Assembly: GCA_019119045.1 (NCBI GenBank)
Contig: DWXS01000051.1
Coordinates: forward strand, 1-34,052
Length of the DNA stretch: 34,052 nt
Source of the DNA: Candidatus Mailhella merdavium
GTDB taxonomy: Bacteria > Desulfobacterota > Desulfovibrionia > Desulfovibrionales > Desulfovibrionaceae
Direction of reading: 5' to 3'
Every line of letters begins with the position of its first letter. Position 1 is the stretch's first letter. Of this stretch, positions 7,274 through 15,304 are shown piece after piece. The notes below the pieces were generated by a model. The model saw nothing but the letters and a program-made list of their open reading frames with translations, ran no database searches and had not been told where the DNA came from. Made by a program: the position numbers and the translations under genes.

Positions 7274-8269
7274 ATGTCCGACATCGTTCTCGACGTTGAC
7301 AACCTGCACACGCATTTCTTTACCCGGCGCGGACTGGTTCGCGCAGTGGATGGCGTCAGCTTCAGCGTGCGCAGGGGCGAAGTGCTTGGCCTGATTGGCG
7401 AATCCGGCTCCGGTAAAAGTGTGACCGGCTTTTCCGTCATGCGGCTGGTGGATGCGCCGGGCCGCATTGTAGAGGGAAAAATCCGCTTTCTCGGGCAGGA
7501 TCTGGCCGCTCTGAGCGAAGAAGAAATGCGTAGCCTGCGCGGCTCCCGCATCGCCATGATCTTCCAGGACCCCATGATGACCCTGAACCCCGTGCTGCGC
7601 ATTGATACACAGATGATTGATGCCGTCATGGCCCATGAATCCGTCAGCAAGGCCGAAGCACGCATCAGAGCCAGAGACGCGCTGGGCAAAGTGGGGATTC
7701 CCTCTCCGGAAGAACGTCTGAAAGCCTATCCCCATCAGTTTTCCGGAGGTATGAGGCAGCGCGTGGCCATTGCCATCGCCATGCTGCACAAGCCGGAACT
7801 GCTCATCGCCGACGAACCGACCACCGCTCTCGACGTGACCATTCAGGGCGAAATTCTGAGCGAAATGCAGACATTATGCAGGGAAAGCGGCACATCGCTG
7901 ATCTGGATTACGCACGATCTGGCCGTGGTCGCAGGACTGGCTCACAGCATTTGCGTCATGTACGCCGGGAAAATAGTGGAATACGGCCAGGTGGACGACG
8001 TGCTGGATCGGCCGCTGCATCCTTATACGCAGGGGCTGCTGCAATCCATTCCGGGGGAAAATCTGGAAGAAAAGGGGAAGCCTCTCCACCAGATTCCCGG
8101 CTCCATGCCCTCGCTTCTGTCCCTGCCGCCGGGATGCGCCTTTGCTCCCCGATGTGAATATGCCAGACCGGAATGCAACGCTCCGGTCGACATGAGTTCT
8201 GAAGGCGGACGTTCCGTGCGCTGCCTTTTTCCGCTTATCCATGACCGCGCCACGGGAGGCAGGATATGA
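7274..8269 (+). CDS. Peptide ABC transporter ATP-binding protein, DppD-like (331 aa)
   Basis: Seen: Walker A GESGSGKS, Q-loop MIFQDPMMTLNP, signature FSGGMRQRVAIA, Walker B LLIADEPTTALD and switch His in WITHDLAVVAG. The C-terminal oligopeptide-transporter extension has the Cys cluster (CAFAPRCEYARPEC, then a further Cys) that binds an iron-sulfur cluster in related importers. The start at 7274 is chosen for AAGGAG at 7263-7268. One of two ATPases powering import at the inner membrane. The last four bases (ATGA, 8266-8269) are shared with the next gene. Confidence 0.95.
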   Translation: MSDIVLDVDNLHTHFFTRRGLVRAVDGVSFSVRRGEVLGLIGESGSGKSVTGFSVMRLVDAPGRIVEGKIRFLGQDLAALSEEEMRSLRGSRIAMIFQDPMMTLNPVLRIDTQMIDAVMAHESVSKAEARIRARDALGKVGIPSPEERLKAYPHQFSGGMRQRVAIAIAMLHKPELLIADEPTTALDVTIQGEILSEMQTLCRESGTSLIWITHDLAVVAGLAHSICVMYAGKIVEYGQVDDVLDRPLHPYTQGLLQSIPGENLEEKGKPLHQIPGSMPSLLSLPPGCAFAPRCEYARPECNAPVDMSSEGGRSVRCLFPLIHDRATGGRI

Positions 8270-9255
8270 GCGATCCTTTTCTTGAAGTGCGGGATCTGTC
8301 CAGAAATTTTGTCCGTAAACTGACGCTTTCCGAAAAGGTAGGGAATCTTTTCGGCTGCGGATACAGGGAACAGGTCGTCCATGCGGTAGACCATGTATCT
8401 CTTTCCGTCTCCAAAGGTGAAGTTCTTGGTGTCGTTGGGGAATCCGGTTGCGGCAAGTCCACCATAGGGCGCATGATTTGCGGTCTTCTCCCTCCCAGTT
8501 CCGGAAAGGTGCTGTTTCAGGGACGCGATATCCATACTCTGAATGCCTCTGAGCATCGCATGACCCAGCTCCAGCTGCAGATGATTTTCCAGGATCCCTT
8601 TGCCTCGCTCAATCCCCGTATGCGCGTCCGGGACATAGTAGGTCATGCGCCGCTGGTGCATAAGCTGGTCGCCCCCGAACATCTGGACGAATTCGTTGAC
8701 GAGCTGCTGCTTCAGGTCGGACTTGATCCCAGTTACAAACGTCGGTATCCGCACCAGTTTTCCGGAGGCCAGCGTCAGCGCGTAGGTATAGCCCGGGCTC
8801 TGGCCGTATCTCCCAGCGTACTGGTATGCGACGAATCCGTCGCTGCGCTGGACGTTTCCATTCAGGCGCAGATCCTCAACATTTTCATGAAGCTGCGCGA
8901 CAAGCTCAATCTGACCTGCCTGTTCATCAGTCATGATATCGGCGTAGTTCGCCACATCTCCCACAGAGTGGCTATCATGTATCTGGGGCGTCTGGTGGAG
9001 CTGGGAAATTGTGATGAAATCTTCAGCAATCCGACGCATCCCTACACGCGGCTTCTCCTCGACGGAGTGCCCCGGATCAGCCAGCGTCATTTTGCCTTCC
9101 ATCACATCACCGGCGAAATTCCTTCGCCTCTGGCCCCGCCTCCGGGCTGTCATTTTCATCCGCGCTGCCCGCAGGCCACGGAACAATGCAAAAGCGAAAG
9201 GCCGGCTCTGCGGGAAATAGGCCCCGGACACTTCACAGCCTGTTTCAAGGTCTGA
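8266..9255 (+). CDS. Peptide ABC transporter ATP-binding protein, DppF-like (329 aa)
   Basis: Seen: Walker A GESGCGKST, Q-loop MIFQDPFASLNPRMRV, signature FSGGQRQRVGIARAL, switch FISHDIGVVRHISHR, and the C-terminal oligopeptide extension with CHFHPRCPQATEQC. Walker B reads VLVCDESVAALD, with Ser where most homologues have Pro; the catalytic Glu is kept, so activity should be retained. Starts on an ATGA overlap with the DppD-like gene. It completes a canonical binding protein, two-permease, two-ATPase importer. Confidence 0.95.
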   Translation: MSDPFLEVRDLSRNFVRKLTLSEKVGNLFGCGYREQVVHAVDHVSLSVSKGEVLGVVGESGCGKSTIGRMICGLLPPSSGKVLFQGRDIHTLNASEHRMTQLQLQMIFQDPFASLNPRMRVRDIVGHAPLVHKLVAPEHLDEFVDELLLQVGLDPSYKRRYPHQFSGGQRQRVGIARALAVSPSVLVCDESVAALDVSIQAQILNIFMKLRDKLNLTCLFISHDIGVVRHISHRVAIMYLGRLVELGNCDEIFSNPTHPYTRLLLDGVPRISQRHFAFHHITGEIPSPLAPPPGCHFHPRCPQATEQCKSERPALREIGPGHFTACFKV

Positions 9256-9274
9256 AATATCTCATCCGTTTACG

Positions 9275-9299
9275 GGCCCGGAGCTATCATATCCGGGCC
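9275..9299 (+). other. Intercistronic hairpin after the importer genes
   Basis: GGCCCGGA (9275-9282) and TCCGGGCC (9292-9299) form a perfect 8-bp GC-rich stem around a 9-nt loop, 20 nt after the DppF-like stop codon. No U-run follows, so it is more likely a partial terminator or message-stabilising element than a full stop. The peptidase genes beyond it have no obvious promoter of their own. Confidence 0.5.
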
Positions 9300-9330
9300 T
9301 GCTCATCCTGTGTGCAGGAGGCTTGTCATC

Positions 9331-10566
9331 ATGATCCGTCCCCCTCTTTCCCCTGAGGCAAAACCCGACGCGAAACTTCTGGCCCTGTGTGAAGAGGCCG
9401 AAGAGCGCGTCATCGAACTGACCGAACGCCTTGTCAATATGGACTCCGGAACCAACGATCTGCCGGCTCTGGAACACAAGGCTCATGTACTGGCCGACAT
9501 CTTCCGCAGCATGGGAGCAGACAGCGTAGAACTGCGCGAAGCCGCCGCGCCGCGTCAGGGCACTTATAATGTTGTGGCCACCTTCAAAGGCACCGGCAAA
9601 GCGCGCGTACTCATGCTCACCCATTATGATACGGTTTTTCCCGCCGGGGAATCCGCCCGTCGCCCCTTCCGGCGGGAAGGAGATATGGCCTACGGCCCGG
9701 GTGTGGCCGACATGCAGTCATCCATAGCGATGCTGATCGCGGCGATTGAAGTTCTGCATGACAAGCTGGGTCAGCGTGACTACGAAATGCTCACCATTCA
9801 CTGCAACGCGGATGAAGAAACCGGCTCCAACGGCAGCCGCGCGCTCATTCAGGAACTGGGGAGGATTCATCACGTTTCCTACAATATGGAACAGAGCGGC
9901 AAGGAAGGCGAACTCATCACCATATCAGGACGCGGCATTGCCCAGGGCACGCTTACGGTAACCGGCGTTGCCTCCCATGCCGGAGGGGCTCCGGAAAAAG
10001 GACGCAACGCAGGCTATGAACTGTCCCATCAACTCCTCCAGCTCCGGGATCTGTCCCGCCCCGAAATACGAACCGGGGTTCACTGGACCATGGGACATTT
10101 CGGCAACAAGCTCAACGTCATTCCGGATCATGCGGAGGCCTTCGCCGATATTCGTGTAACCCGCACGGATGAGTTCGATCGCATCAGAACTACCATTGAG
10201 GAAAGAATCAACAATAAGCTCATCCCTGACTGCCATGTTGATTTTAATATGGATATCAGCGTTCTCCCCTTCCAGAACGATCCGGTTACTCTGGCCTTGG
10301 CTGAAAAAGTCGTAGCCTTTACGGAGAAGGAACTGGGCCGCAAGCTCGGTTACCGTCACGCCAACGGGGGCAATGATACCAGTCACTGCGCTCAGGTCTG
10401 TCCCTCTCTGGACGGTTTCGGCTTGGGCTGTCTTGATAATCACAGCCCGAAAGAAGCCCTTCCTTTGGCTACCATTGTTCCCCGTATGTATATCCTGATC
10501 CGTACATGGCAGGAAACCTTTGCAGGACGGATGCTGAAGCTCCGGGATCTGGATGCACCACGCTGA
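9331..10566 (+). CDS. M20 family metallopeptidase, carboxypeptidase G2-like (411 aa)
   Basis: Seen: the M20 metal-site motifs in order: HYDTVFPAGE (His and Asp), YGPGVADMQSS (bridging Asp), NADEETGSNGS (general-base Glu and metal Glu), YNMEQSGKEGEL and the C-terminal LDNHSPKE (last His). A dimerisation insert of about 110 residues starts at TLTVTGVASHAGGAPEKG. No signal peptide, so cytoplasmic. The start at 9331 follows AGGAGG at 9316-9321. Known: CPG2-like M20 enzymes remove C-terminal Glu or hydrolyse dipeptides and acylated amino acids. Context: downstream of a peptide importer and before a leucyl aminopeptidase, it probably hydrolyses the imported substrate. Confidence 0.92.
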   Translation: MIRPPLSPEAKPDAKLLALCEEAEERVIELTERLVNMDSGTNDLPALEHKAHVLADIFRSMGADSVELREAAAPRQGTYNVVATFKGTGKARVLMLTHYDTVFPAGESARRPFRREGDMAYGPGVADMQSSIAMLIAAIEVLHDKLGQRDYEMLTIHCNADEETGSNGSRALIQELGRIHHVSYNMEQSGKEGELITISGRGIAQGTLTVTGVASHAGGAPEKGRNAGYELSHQLLQLRDLSRPEIRTGVHWTMGHFGNKLNVIPDHAEAFADIRVTRTDEFDRIRTTIEERINNKLIPDCHVDFNMDISVLPFQNDPVTLALAEKVVAFTEKELGRKLGYRHANGGNDTSHCAQVCPSLDGFGLGCLDNHSPKEALPLATIVPRMYILIRTWQETFAGRMLKLRDLDAPR

Positions 10567-10624
10567 TTAAGCCGCGGCAGACAGGAAACCGACCGACAGC
10601 CCATCGTAACAGCGAGGCATTTCA

Positions 10625-12088
10625 ATGAATCCTGAATTTTACACCACGCTCCCGGCAGGAACGGAAGCCACACGCATCATCGGAATGAACCGCCTTCCCG
10701 GAGAGGCATCCGTCCTTTCTCCTGAAGTACAGACGGCTCTGCGTCGGCAGGGCTTTGACGGCTCCCTCGGCAAAACCTTGCCCATGCTTATGCAGACCTC
10801 GAACGGCATGGAAAACGTTCTGATTGCAGGTCTGGGAGATCGTCCTGACCTCTCACCCCGACGCTGCCGCAGATTCGGCGCCAAGCTGGCCGACGCACTG
10901 CGTGGTCACACTGCGGTACTGTTCCGCACAAAGGATATTTTTCCCGGTACAAGGCCGGACGACCGCGCCTTGCTGCATATTCTTACCGGCTACTGTTCCC
11001 GGCAATACAGTTTCGACAACTACCGCGCGCCGGAAAAAACCTGCCCGCCTCAACGTCTGATTGTAGAAGATCCCGGTGCGGAACTGCTGTCCGTTCTGTG
11101 GAACACACAGGGACGCGTCGTAGACGCCGTACATCGGGTCAAACAACTGGTATCCACTCCTCCGAATGTTCTGTACCCCGAAAGTATGGCCGATATGGCC
11201 CTGCAACTGCGGGAATTCGGACTGGATGTAGAGGTGCTGGATGAAAAGGAACTGGAACGTCAGGGCATGGGCGCGCTGCTCGGCGTAGGACAGGGCAGTG
11301 CCCGCCCCCCGCGTCTGGTAATCCTGCGCTGGCAGGGACACAGCGACCCTTCATGCCCGCCCGTAGTCGTCGCAGGCAAGGGAATCACCTTTGATTCCGG
11401 AGGATTGAGCATCAAAACCCGTCCGAATATGCGGGGAATGAAGCACGATATGGCCGGAGCGGCCGTCGTTTTTGAACTGCTGCGCTGCGTCGCCGAAAAC
11501 CACCTTCCGATCAATGTGGTCGGGCTTCTTGCTCTGGCGGAAAACATGCCCTCCGGGCACGCTCTGCGTCCGGACGACATTGTTCGAACCATGTCCGGAA
11601 AATATGTGGAAATTGTCAGTACAGACGCCGAAGGACGCATGGTGCTGTGCGACGCGCTGACCTATGCCGTCTCAAGACTTTCTCCGGCATGCCTCATTGA
11701 TATCGCCACGCTGACGGGAGCCATGTCCACCGCTCTCGGCTGGCAGAAGGCCGGACTTTTCTGCAACGACGATACGCTGGCCGCAAAGCTGTTTGACGCC
11801 GGTGAGGAAACAGACGAGCGAGTCTGGCGTATGCCCATAGATGAAGACTATGACTCGCTTCTGAAAACGGGTGACGCCGATCTGGAAAATGCGACATTCG
11901 GCCAGAACGCACGCAGTATTTTTGCGGCCAAGTATCTGGAACAGTTTGTGGAAAACAAGGCTTGGGCTCATATTGACATCGCCGGGACAGCCTGGAGCGA
12001 AAAGGATACGGAACAGGCCCGCAAGGGTGCAACGGCCTTCGGACTGCAACTGCTTTATCGCTTTCTGGAACAGAGCGCATCTTCTTAG
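10625..12088 (+). CDS. M17 leucyl aminopeptidase (487 aa)
   Basis: Seen: the M17 catalytic core with GKGITFDSGGLSIKTRPNM (metal Lys and Asp) and HDMAGAA. The family signature reads STDAEGRMVL in place of the usual NTDAEGRL, so the metal Asp and Glu are kept and only flanking residues differ. DIATLTGAMSTALG follows. The N-terminal macrodomain-like half (1-170) is diverged, as usual. Cytoplasmic zinc or manganese exopeptidase removing N-terminal residues. Last gene of the peptide-utilisation operon, 58 nt after the M20 gene. It may be specialised for the imported peptides rather than the housekeeping PepA (inference from context). Confidence 0.93.
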   Translation: MNPEFYTTLPAGTEATRIIGMNRLPGEASVLSPEVQTALRRQGFDGSLGKTLPMLMQTSNGMENVLIAGLGDRPDLSPRRCRRFGAKLADALRGHTAVLFRTKDIFPGTRPDDRALLHILTGYCSRQYSFDNYRAPEKTCPPQRLIVEDPGAELLSVLWNTQGRVVDAVHRVKQLVSTPPNVLYPESMADMALQLREFGLDVEVLDEKELERQGMGALLGVGQGSARPPRLVILRWQGHSDPSCPPVVVAGKGITFDSGGLSIKTRPNMRGMKHDMAGAAVVFELLRCVAENHLPINVVGLLALAENMPSGHALRPDDIVRTMSGKYVEIVSTDAEGRMVLCDALTYAVSRLSPACLIDIATLTGAMSTALGWQKAGLFCNDDTLAAKLFDAGEETDERVWRMPIDEDYDSLLKTGDADLENATFGQNARSIFAAKYLEQFVENKAWAHIDIAGTAWSEKDTEQARKGATAFGLQLLYRFLEQSASS

Positions 12089-12659
12089 AGTATTTTGCTC
12101 TTGAACATATCTGCCGCTGTGACCATGTTGCGGCTCGCAACTTTCATGCCTCCGCCGAGGCTTCTCTGTCGGCCGTGTCTGTACGCCCTGCGGGCTACAG
12201 GCACGGCTCTGCGCCCCGCCGCAGGCAACTCCGCCTCGCGGCGCAATCTCGCGTCGATTGAGACAGGGAGCCTGTTTAAACACTGTATTCTACAGATACA
12301 GCCATCTCCTTTGAATCAAAGGGGCGTCACGCATATCGTCAGGGGAGCTTTGACTTCTCTCTTTTCCCATAGTGCTGACGCCGCATTTTCTCTTCGTTGC
12401 ATATACGCCTCTCCATACAGAAGAATTCGCGAACGCTTGTCTGCCCGGAGCAAGGCCATCCAACGTATAAAAAACATACTCGCTCCCGAGCAAACACCGT
12501 ACGGACAGCATACACGAAAAAACGCGGTTCTGCTTGTGCTGATCCGGCGCGACCTGCCTGCATCCTGGCGATTGACAAGCGCAGCACAACGGGAAACAAT
12601 CTTTCTTCCCATACCCAACCTCTCCCTGCCGGGGAGTACAGAAAAAATACGAGGTCAGT
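12089..12659. other. 571-bp intergenic region between pepA-like and EVE genes
   Basis: No convincing gene. Short GC-rich dyads cluster at 12150-12255 (for example GCCCTGCGGGC and CGCCTCGCGGCG), which may fold or represent degenerate extragenic repeats. A weak AGAG/CTCT stem follows the pepA-like stop with no real U-run. Long open frames here on both strands are compositional shadows. The last 90 bp hold the promoter of the next gene. Confidence 0.5.
12572..12600 (+). promoter_or_regulatory. Promoter for the EVE-domain gene
   Basis: A perfect TTGACA at 12572-12577 with a 17-bp spacer to AACAAT at 12595-12600 (4 of 6 to the -10 consensus), about 60 bp upstream of the start codon at 12660. Sigma-70 type, unregulated as far as the sequence shows. 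Confidence 0.5.
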
Positions 12660-13148
12660 ATGCGTTACTGGATATTCAAAAGCGAACCCGGATGTTTTTC
12701 TCTGGACGACCTGGCAAAGTCGCCGAAGCAAACAACGGCATGGGACGGCGTCCGCAACTATCAGGCGCGCAATTTCATGCGTGACGACATGAAGGTCGGA
12801 GACCTCGGCTTTTTCTATCACAGCGGAAAAACTCCGGAAATTGCCGGACTAGTGGAGGTTGTGCGCGAAGGATACCCCGATCACACGGCGCAGGATCCGG
12901 AAGCCGAACACTTTGATCCTGCGGCCACGCCGGAAAATCCCCGCTGGTACATGGTGGATGTCAGGCTGGTCAAACGCTTCACGCCCCCTATTTCCCGCAC
13001 GCTGCTGCGCCGTCAGGCCGCCCTTCAGGGCATGGAGCTGCTGAAGCAGGGGTCGCGGCTCTCCGTACTGCCCTGTGAAGAGAATGCCTTCAATTACATC
13101 AGGCATATGGCGGAAAGCCCTGAATTTTCCTCTGACGAAAATTTCTGA
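12660..13148 (+). CDS. EVE domain protein (162 aa)
   Basis: Seen: the whole protein is one EVE (PUA-like) domain. It opens with RYWIFKSEPGCFSLDDL and continues with TTAWDGVRNYQARNFMRDDMKVGDLGFFYHS, the family's best-conserved stretch. Known: EVE domains bind modified bases in DNA or RNA and occur in restriction-like enzymes and stand-alone proteins; the stand-alone form is widespread and its ligand in bacteria is unsettled. GAGGT at 12650-12654 serves as RBS. It ends 30 nt before the sigma-54 regulator, so the two are probably cotranscribed, although a functional link is not apparent. Confidence 0.92.
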   Translation: MRYWIFKSEPGCFSLDDLAKSPKQTTAWDGVRNYQARNFMRDDMKVGDLGFFYHSGKTPEIAGLVEVVREGYPDHTAQDPEAEHFDPAATPENPRWYMVDVRLVKRFTPPISRTLLRRQAALQGMELLKQGSRLSVLPCEENAFNYIRHMAESPEFSSDENF

Positions 13149-13178
13149 TACTCTCGTCCGCTCTTCGCAGACAGCAAC

Positions 13179-14597
13179 ATGGATCCTCTCTTTTCCGACT
13201 CTGTACATCTGTATCGAGAACTGGTCGAAAATCTGCCCGTCATGTTCATTGCGGTGGACAGGCGGCAGTCCAAGCCCGTCTTTGAATATGTCAGCCCTTA
13301 TTGCCGGGAGCTTACCGGTTACACTCAGGAAGAGCTGATCGGCAGGGCTTCCATGCTCTCCCTGTCCTATCCCGGCGATATCCCCGGAGAAACAAGCTTC
13401 CCCCGCATGGAAAGACGCCACGGGGTATCCCCTGCGGCTCCCTGGTTCAACTCTGTTTTCCGTATTGTGACAAAATGCGGCAACATCAAATGGGTACGCG
13501 AAATCGGCCGTATTCTCTTTTCCTCATCCGGGGAGCAGCTCGGTATACTGGCCTTCATCTTTGACAGTTCGACAGGCAGTGCCCCGGCCCTTCTTCCTTT
13601 CGAGCATCAGGAAAAAGGTATCAGTATCCCGGAAAGCCGGAGCTTTGAAGGCTTTGTCGGAGACAGCCGACCCATGCTTGCCCTGTACGACAAGCTCTCC
13701 CGCTGTGCCAGCAGTGATGCTCCCGTGCTCATTACCGGAGAAAGCGGCGTGGGCAAGGAAGTTGCCGCCCGGGCCATTCACAGCCTTGCCCACAAAGGTA
13801 CCCCCTTTGTAGCCATCAACTGCGGCGGTATCAATGAAAGCCTGATGGAAAGTGAGCTGTTCGGCCATGCCGAGGGAGCCTTTACAGGAGCAAAGGGCAG
13901 CTCTCGCGGTTTTATCGGACAGGCAGACGGAGGTGTTCTTTTTCTCGATGAAGTGGGAGAAATTCCCCTTTCCATGCAAATCAAACTGCTGCGTACACTG
14001 GACGGATACGGATATATTCCGGTAGGCAGTACAAGAACCTTCCACTCCAGATTCCGCCTAGTCTGTGCGACAAACCGAAATACTTCAAGGCTGGTTGCAG
14101 ACGGCAGAATGCGGGAAGATTTTTTCTATCGCATTCACACTCTTCCCATACATATTCCACCTCTCCGTGCTCACAAGGAAGATCTCCCTCTGCTTATAGA
14201 CCACTTTCTCCGCCTCTTTTCCCCTCCGAAACAACAGATACTCATTCCCAACCATATCAGACTTTCCCTGATTGAACACGACTGGCCGGGTAACGTCCGG
14301 GAATTGCGCAATGTCATCTGGCGATTCATCGTGCTGGGCGAGCTGAGTTTTGCCTCCGAAAATAAATTTGAAGAATCACCGCCTCATCAGGCCAGCTCTT
14401 CCGAAGAAAGCTGCAAGCCGACGGAAGAAATGAGCCGACGCAAAAGAGCTCTCGATCAGAAGAGTATCTCCGAAGCTCTCGCCCGTTCCGGCGGGCATGT
14501 TGCCCGAACTGCCGCACTGCTTGGTCTTTCAGAGCGTACACTGTACCGCAAGCTGGCAAAGTATGGCCTCCGCCCCGAAGACTACCGAAACATATGA
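13179..14597 (+). CDS. PAS-domain sigma-54-dependent transcriptional activator (472 aa)
   Basis: Seen: N-terminal PAS sensor (about 8-130; ENLPVMFIAVDRRQSKPVFEYVS, then GYTQEELIG). The AAA+ domain has Walker A GESGVGKE (187-194), sigma-54 contact loop GAFTGA (233-238), Walker B VLFLDEVGEIP and the sensor/arginine-finger region MREDFFYRIHTLPIHIPPLR. A C-terminal Fis-type HTH (about 430-470) has ISEALARSGGHVARTAALLGLSERTLYRKL. Known: such proteins bind enhancer-like inverted repeats and use ATP to open sigma-54 promoters. Context: immediately downstream lie a 12-bp inverted repeat and a GG-N10-GC promoter in front of the HHH and arylsulfotransferase genes, its likely targets. The PAS ligand is unknown. 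Confidence 0.95.
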   Translation: MDPLFSDSVHLYRELVENLPVMFIAVDRRQSKPVFEYVSPYCRELTGYTQEELIGRASMLSLSYPGDIPGETSFPRMERRHGVSPAAPWFNSVFRIVTKCGNIKWVREIGRILFSSSGEQLGILAFIFDSSTGSAPALLPFEHQEKGISIPESRSFEGFVGDSRPMLALYDKLSRCASSDAPVLITGESGVGKEVAARAIHSLAHKGTPFVAINCGGINESLMESELFGHAEGAFTGAKGSSRGFIGQADGGVLFLDEVGEIPLSMQIKLLRTLDGYGYIPVGSTRTFHSRFRLVCATNRNTSRLVADGRMREDFFYRIHTLPIHIPPLRAHKEDLPLLIDHFLRLFSPPKQQILIPNHIRLSLIEHDWPGNVRELRNVIWRFIVLGELSFASENKFEESPPHQASSSEESCKPTEEMSRRKRALDQKSISEALARSGGHVARTAALLGLSERTLYRKLAKYGLRPEDYRNI

Positions 14598-14602
14598 CAT
14601 TG

Positions 14603-14631
14603 TCATGTCATGACACAACGTCATGACATGA
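14603..14631. promoter_or_regulatory. Inverted-repeat enhancer site for the sigma-54 activator
   Basis: TCATGTCATGAC (14603-14614) and GTCATGACATGA (14620-14631) form a perfect 12-bp inverted repeat with a 5-bp centre. The left arm overlaps a smaller perfect palindrome, TGTCATGACA (14606-14615). Its centre lies about 108 bp upstream of the start point predicted from the -24/-12 element, the usual distance for an enhancer-binding-protein site. There is no U-run, so it is not a terminator for the regulator gene. Confidence 0.65.
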
Positions 14632-14697
14632 TGCCTTATTCTTTTCCCGTATCCGCCACCTTTCCTCTGTTCACGAGCTTTTCAGGCTCTGCCGGTT

Positions 14698-14714
14698 TCG
14701 GCATCCTTCTTGCA
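14698..14714 (+). promoter_or_regulatory. Sigma-54 (-24/-12) promoter for the HHH-arylsulfotransferase genes
   Basis: TTCGGCATCCTTCTTGCA-type element: GG at 14700-14701 and GC at 14712-14713 separated by exactly 10 bp, with GGCA and TTGCA halves close to the TGGCAC-N5-TTGCA consensus. The predicted start is near 14725, about 76 bp before the ATG at 14801. It is supported by the adjacent gene for a GAFTGA-type activator and by the inverted repeat upstream. Confidence 0.65.
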
Positions 14715-14800
14715 GACATAACAGCAGATTCACGCACCCGCGGGGGAGCCTCCTGCGGTACACCCAATTTTCATTTGCAACCTTTTCCCGGGAGGAAAAC

Positions 14801-15103
14801 ATGCGTCATCTGCTGTTCTGCCTATTGTTACTGTTCATGCCTGCGGGGGCCCTCGCGGCCGTTGTGGTGGATCTCAACAGCGCCACCGAGGAACGCCTTC
14901 TTGATCTCCAGACCGGCGTCAGCGATGAACTCATACACTCCATTTTCGCTTACCGCGACAAGCACGGCCCCTTTCAGAATCCGGAAGATCTGCGCCAGGT
15001 ACCGGGTATGGATGATGAAAGTTTTGAACAGCTTTTTCCCTTCAGACTGAAAGGAAGCATTGTCATCGAAGTGGATGAGCCCAAGGGTATCTCTCCCTAT
15101 TAA
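14801..15103 (+). CDS. Secreted helix-hairpin-helix protein (100 aa)
   Basis: Seen: signal peptide (1-19, cleavage after ALA), then a ComEA-like helix-hairpin-helix fold: VDLNSATEERLLDLQTGVSDELIHSIFAYRDKHGPFQNPEDLRQVPGMDDESFEQL. The C-terminal strand is acidic. GGGAGGAAAA precedes the ATG. Known: in ComEA this fold binds DNA, but here the second turn GVSD lacks the usual GIG-type glycine pattern, and a single secreted HHH unit next to an arylsulfotransferase suggests another role. Context: first gene behind the predicted sigma-54 promoter, 200 bp before the arylsulfotransferase. Acting as an accessory factor or partner of that enzyme is inference. Confidence 0.85.
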   Translation: MRHLLFCLLLLFMPAGALAAVVVDLNSATEERLLDLQTGVSDELIHSIFAYRDKHGPFQNPEDLRQVPGMDDESFEQLFPFRLKGSIVIEVDEPKGISPY

Positions 15104-15304
15104 AATCCATTGATTTTCCATCGGAAAACTCTCCGAACTTCACGATAGTCCTGCGGTCGCCGCTGAACTGATCCGGGCAAGGCTTGCCTGATCCTTTATC
15201 GGCCTTGCCGCTCCAGTCACGAAAAATTACCCATCCGGCAGCATCCGGGGTTCCCCCCGCGCGCTCATACACAGGGCAAGTTTCCAACACAAGGAGGAAG
15301 AGTC

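Noticed and set aside
6316-7689. 457-codon leftward open frame
   Set aside because: Antisense shadow of the permease and ATPase genes, which carry full family motifs on the plus strand.
12095-12821. Several 100-230 codon frames on both strands in the gap before the EVE gene
   Set aside because: No RBS, Arg/Cys/Ser-rich composition and no domain; they overlap the EVE gene out of frame.
14801-15103. Annotation of the small HHH protein as competence protein ComEA
   Set aside because: No membrane anchor and no competence genes nearby; the arylsulfotransferase context and sigma-54 promoter point elsewhere.
15175-15209. Inverted repeat GGCAAGGC/GCCTTGCC between the HHH and arylsulfotransferase genes, considered as terminator or second sigma-54 promoter
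   Set aside because: No U-run follows, and the GG to GC distance is 8-9 bp rather than the required 10, so neither role is supported.
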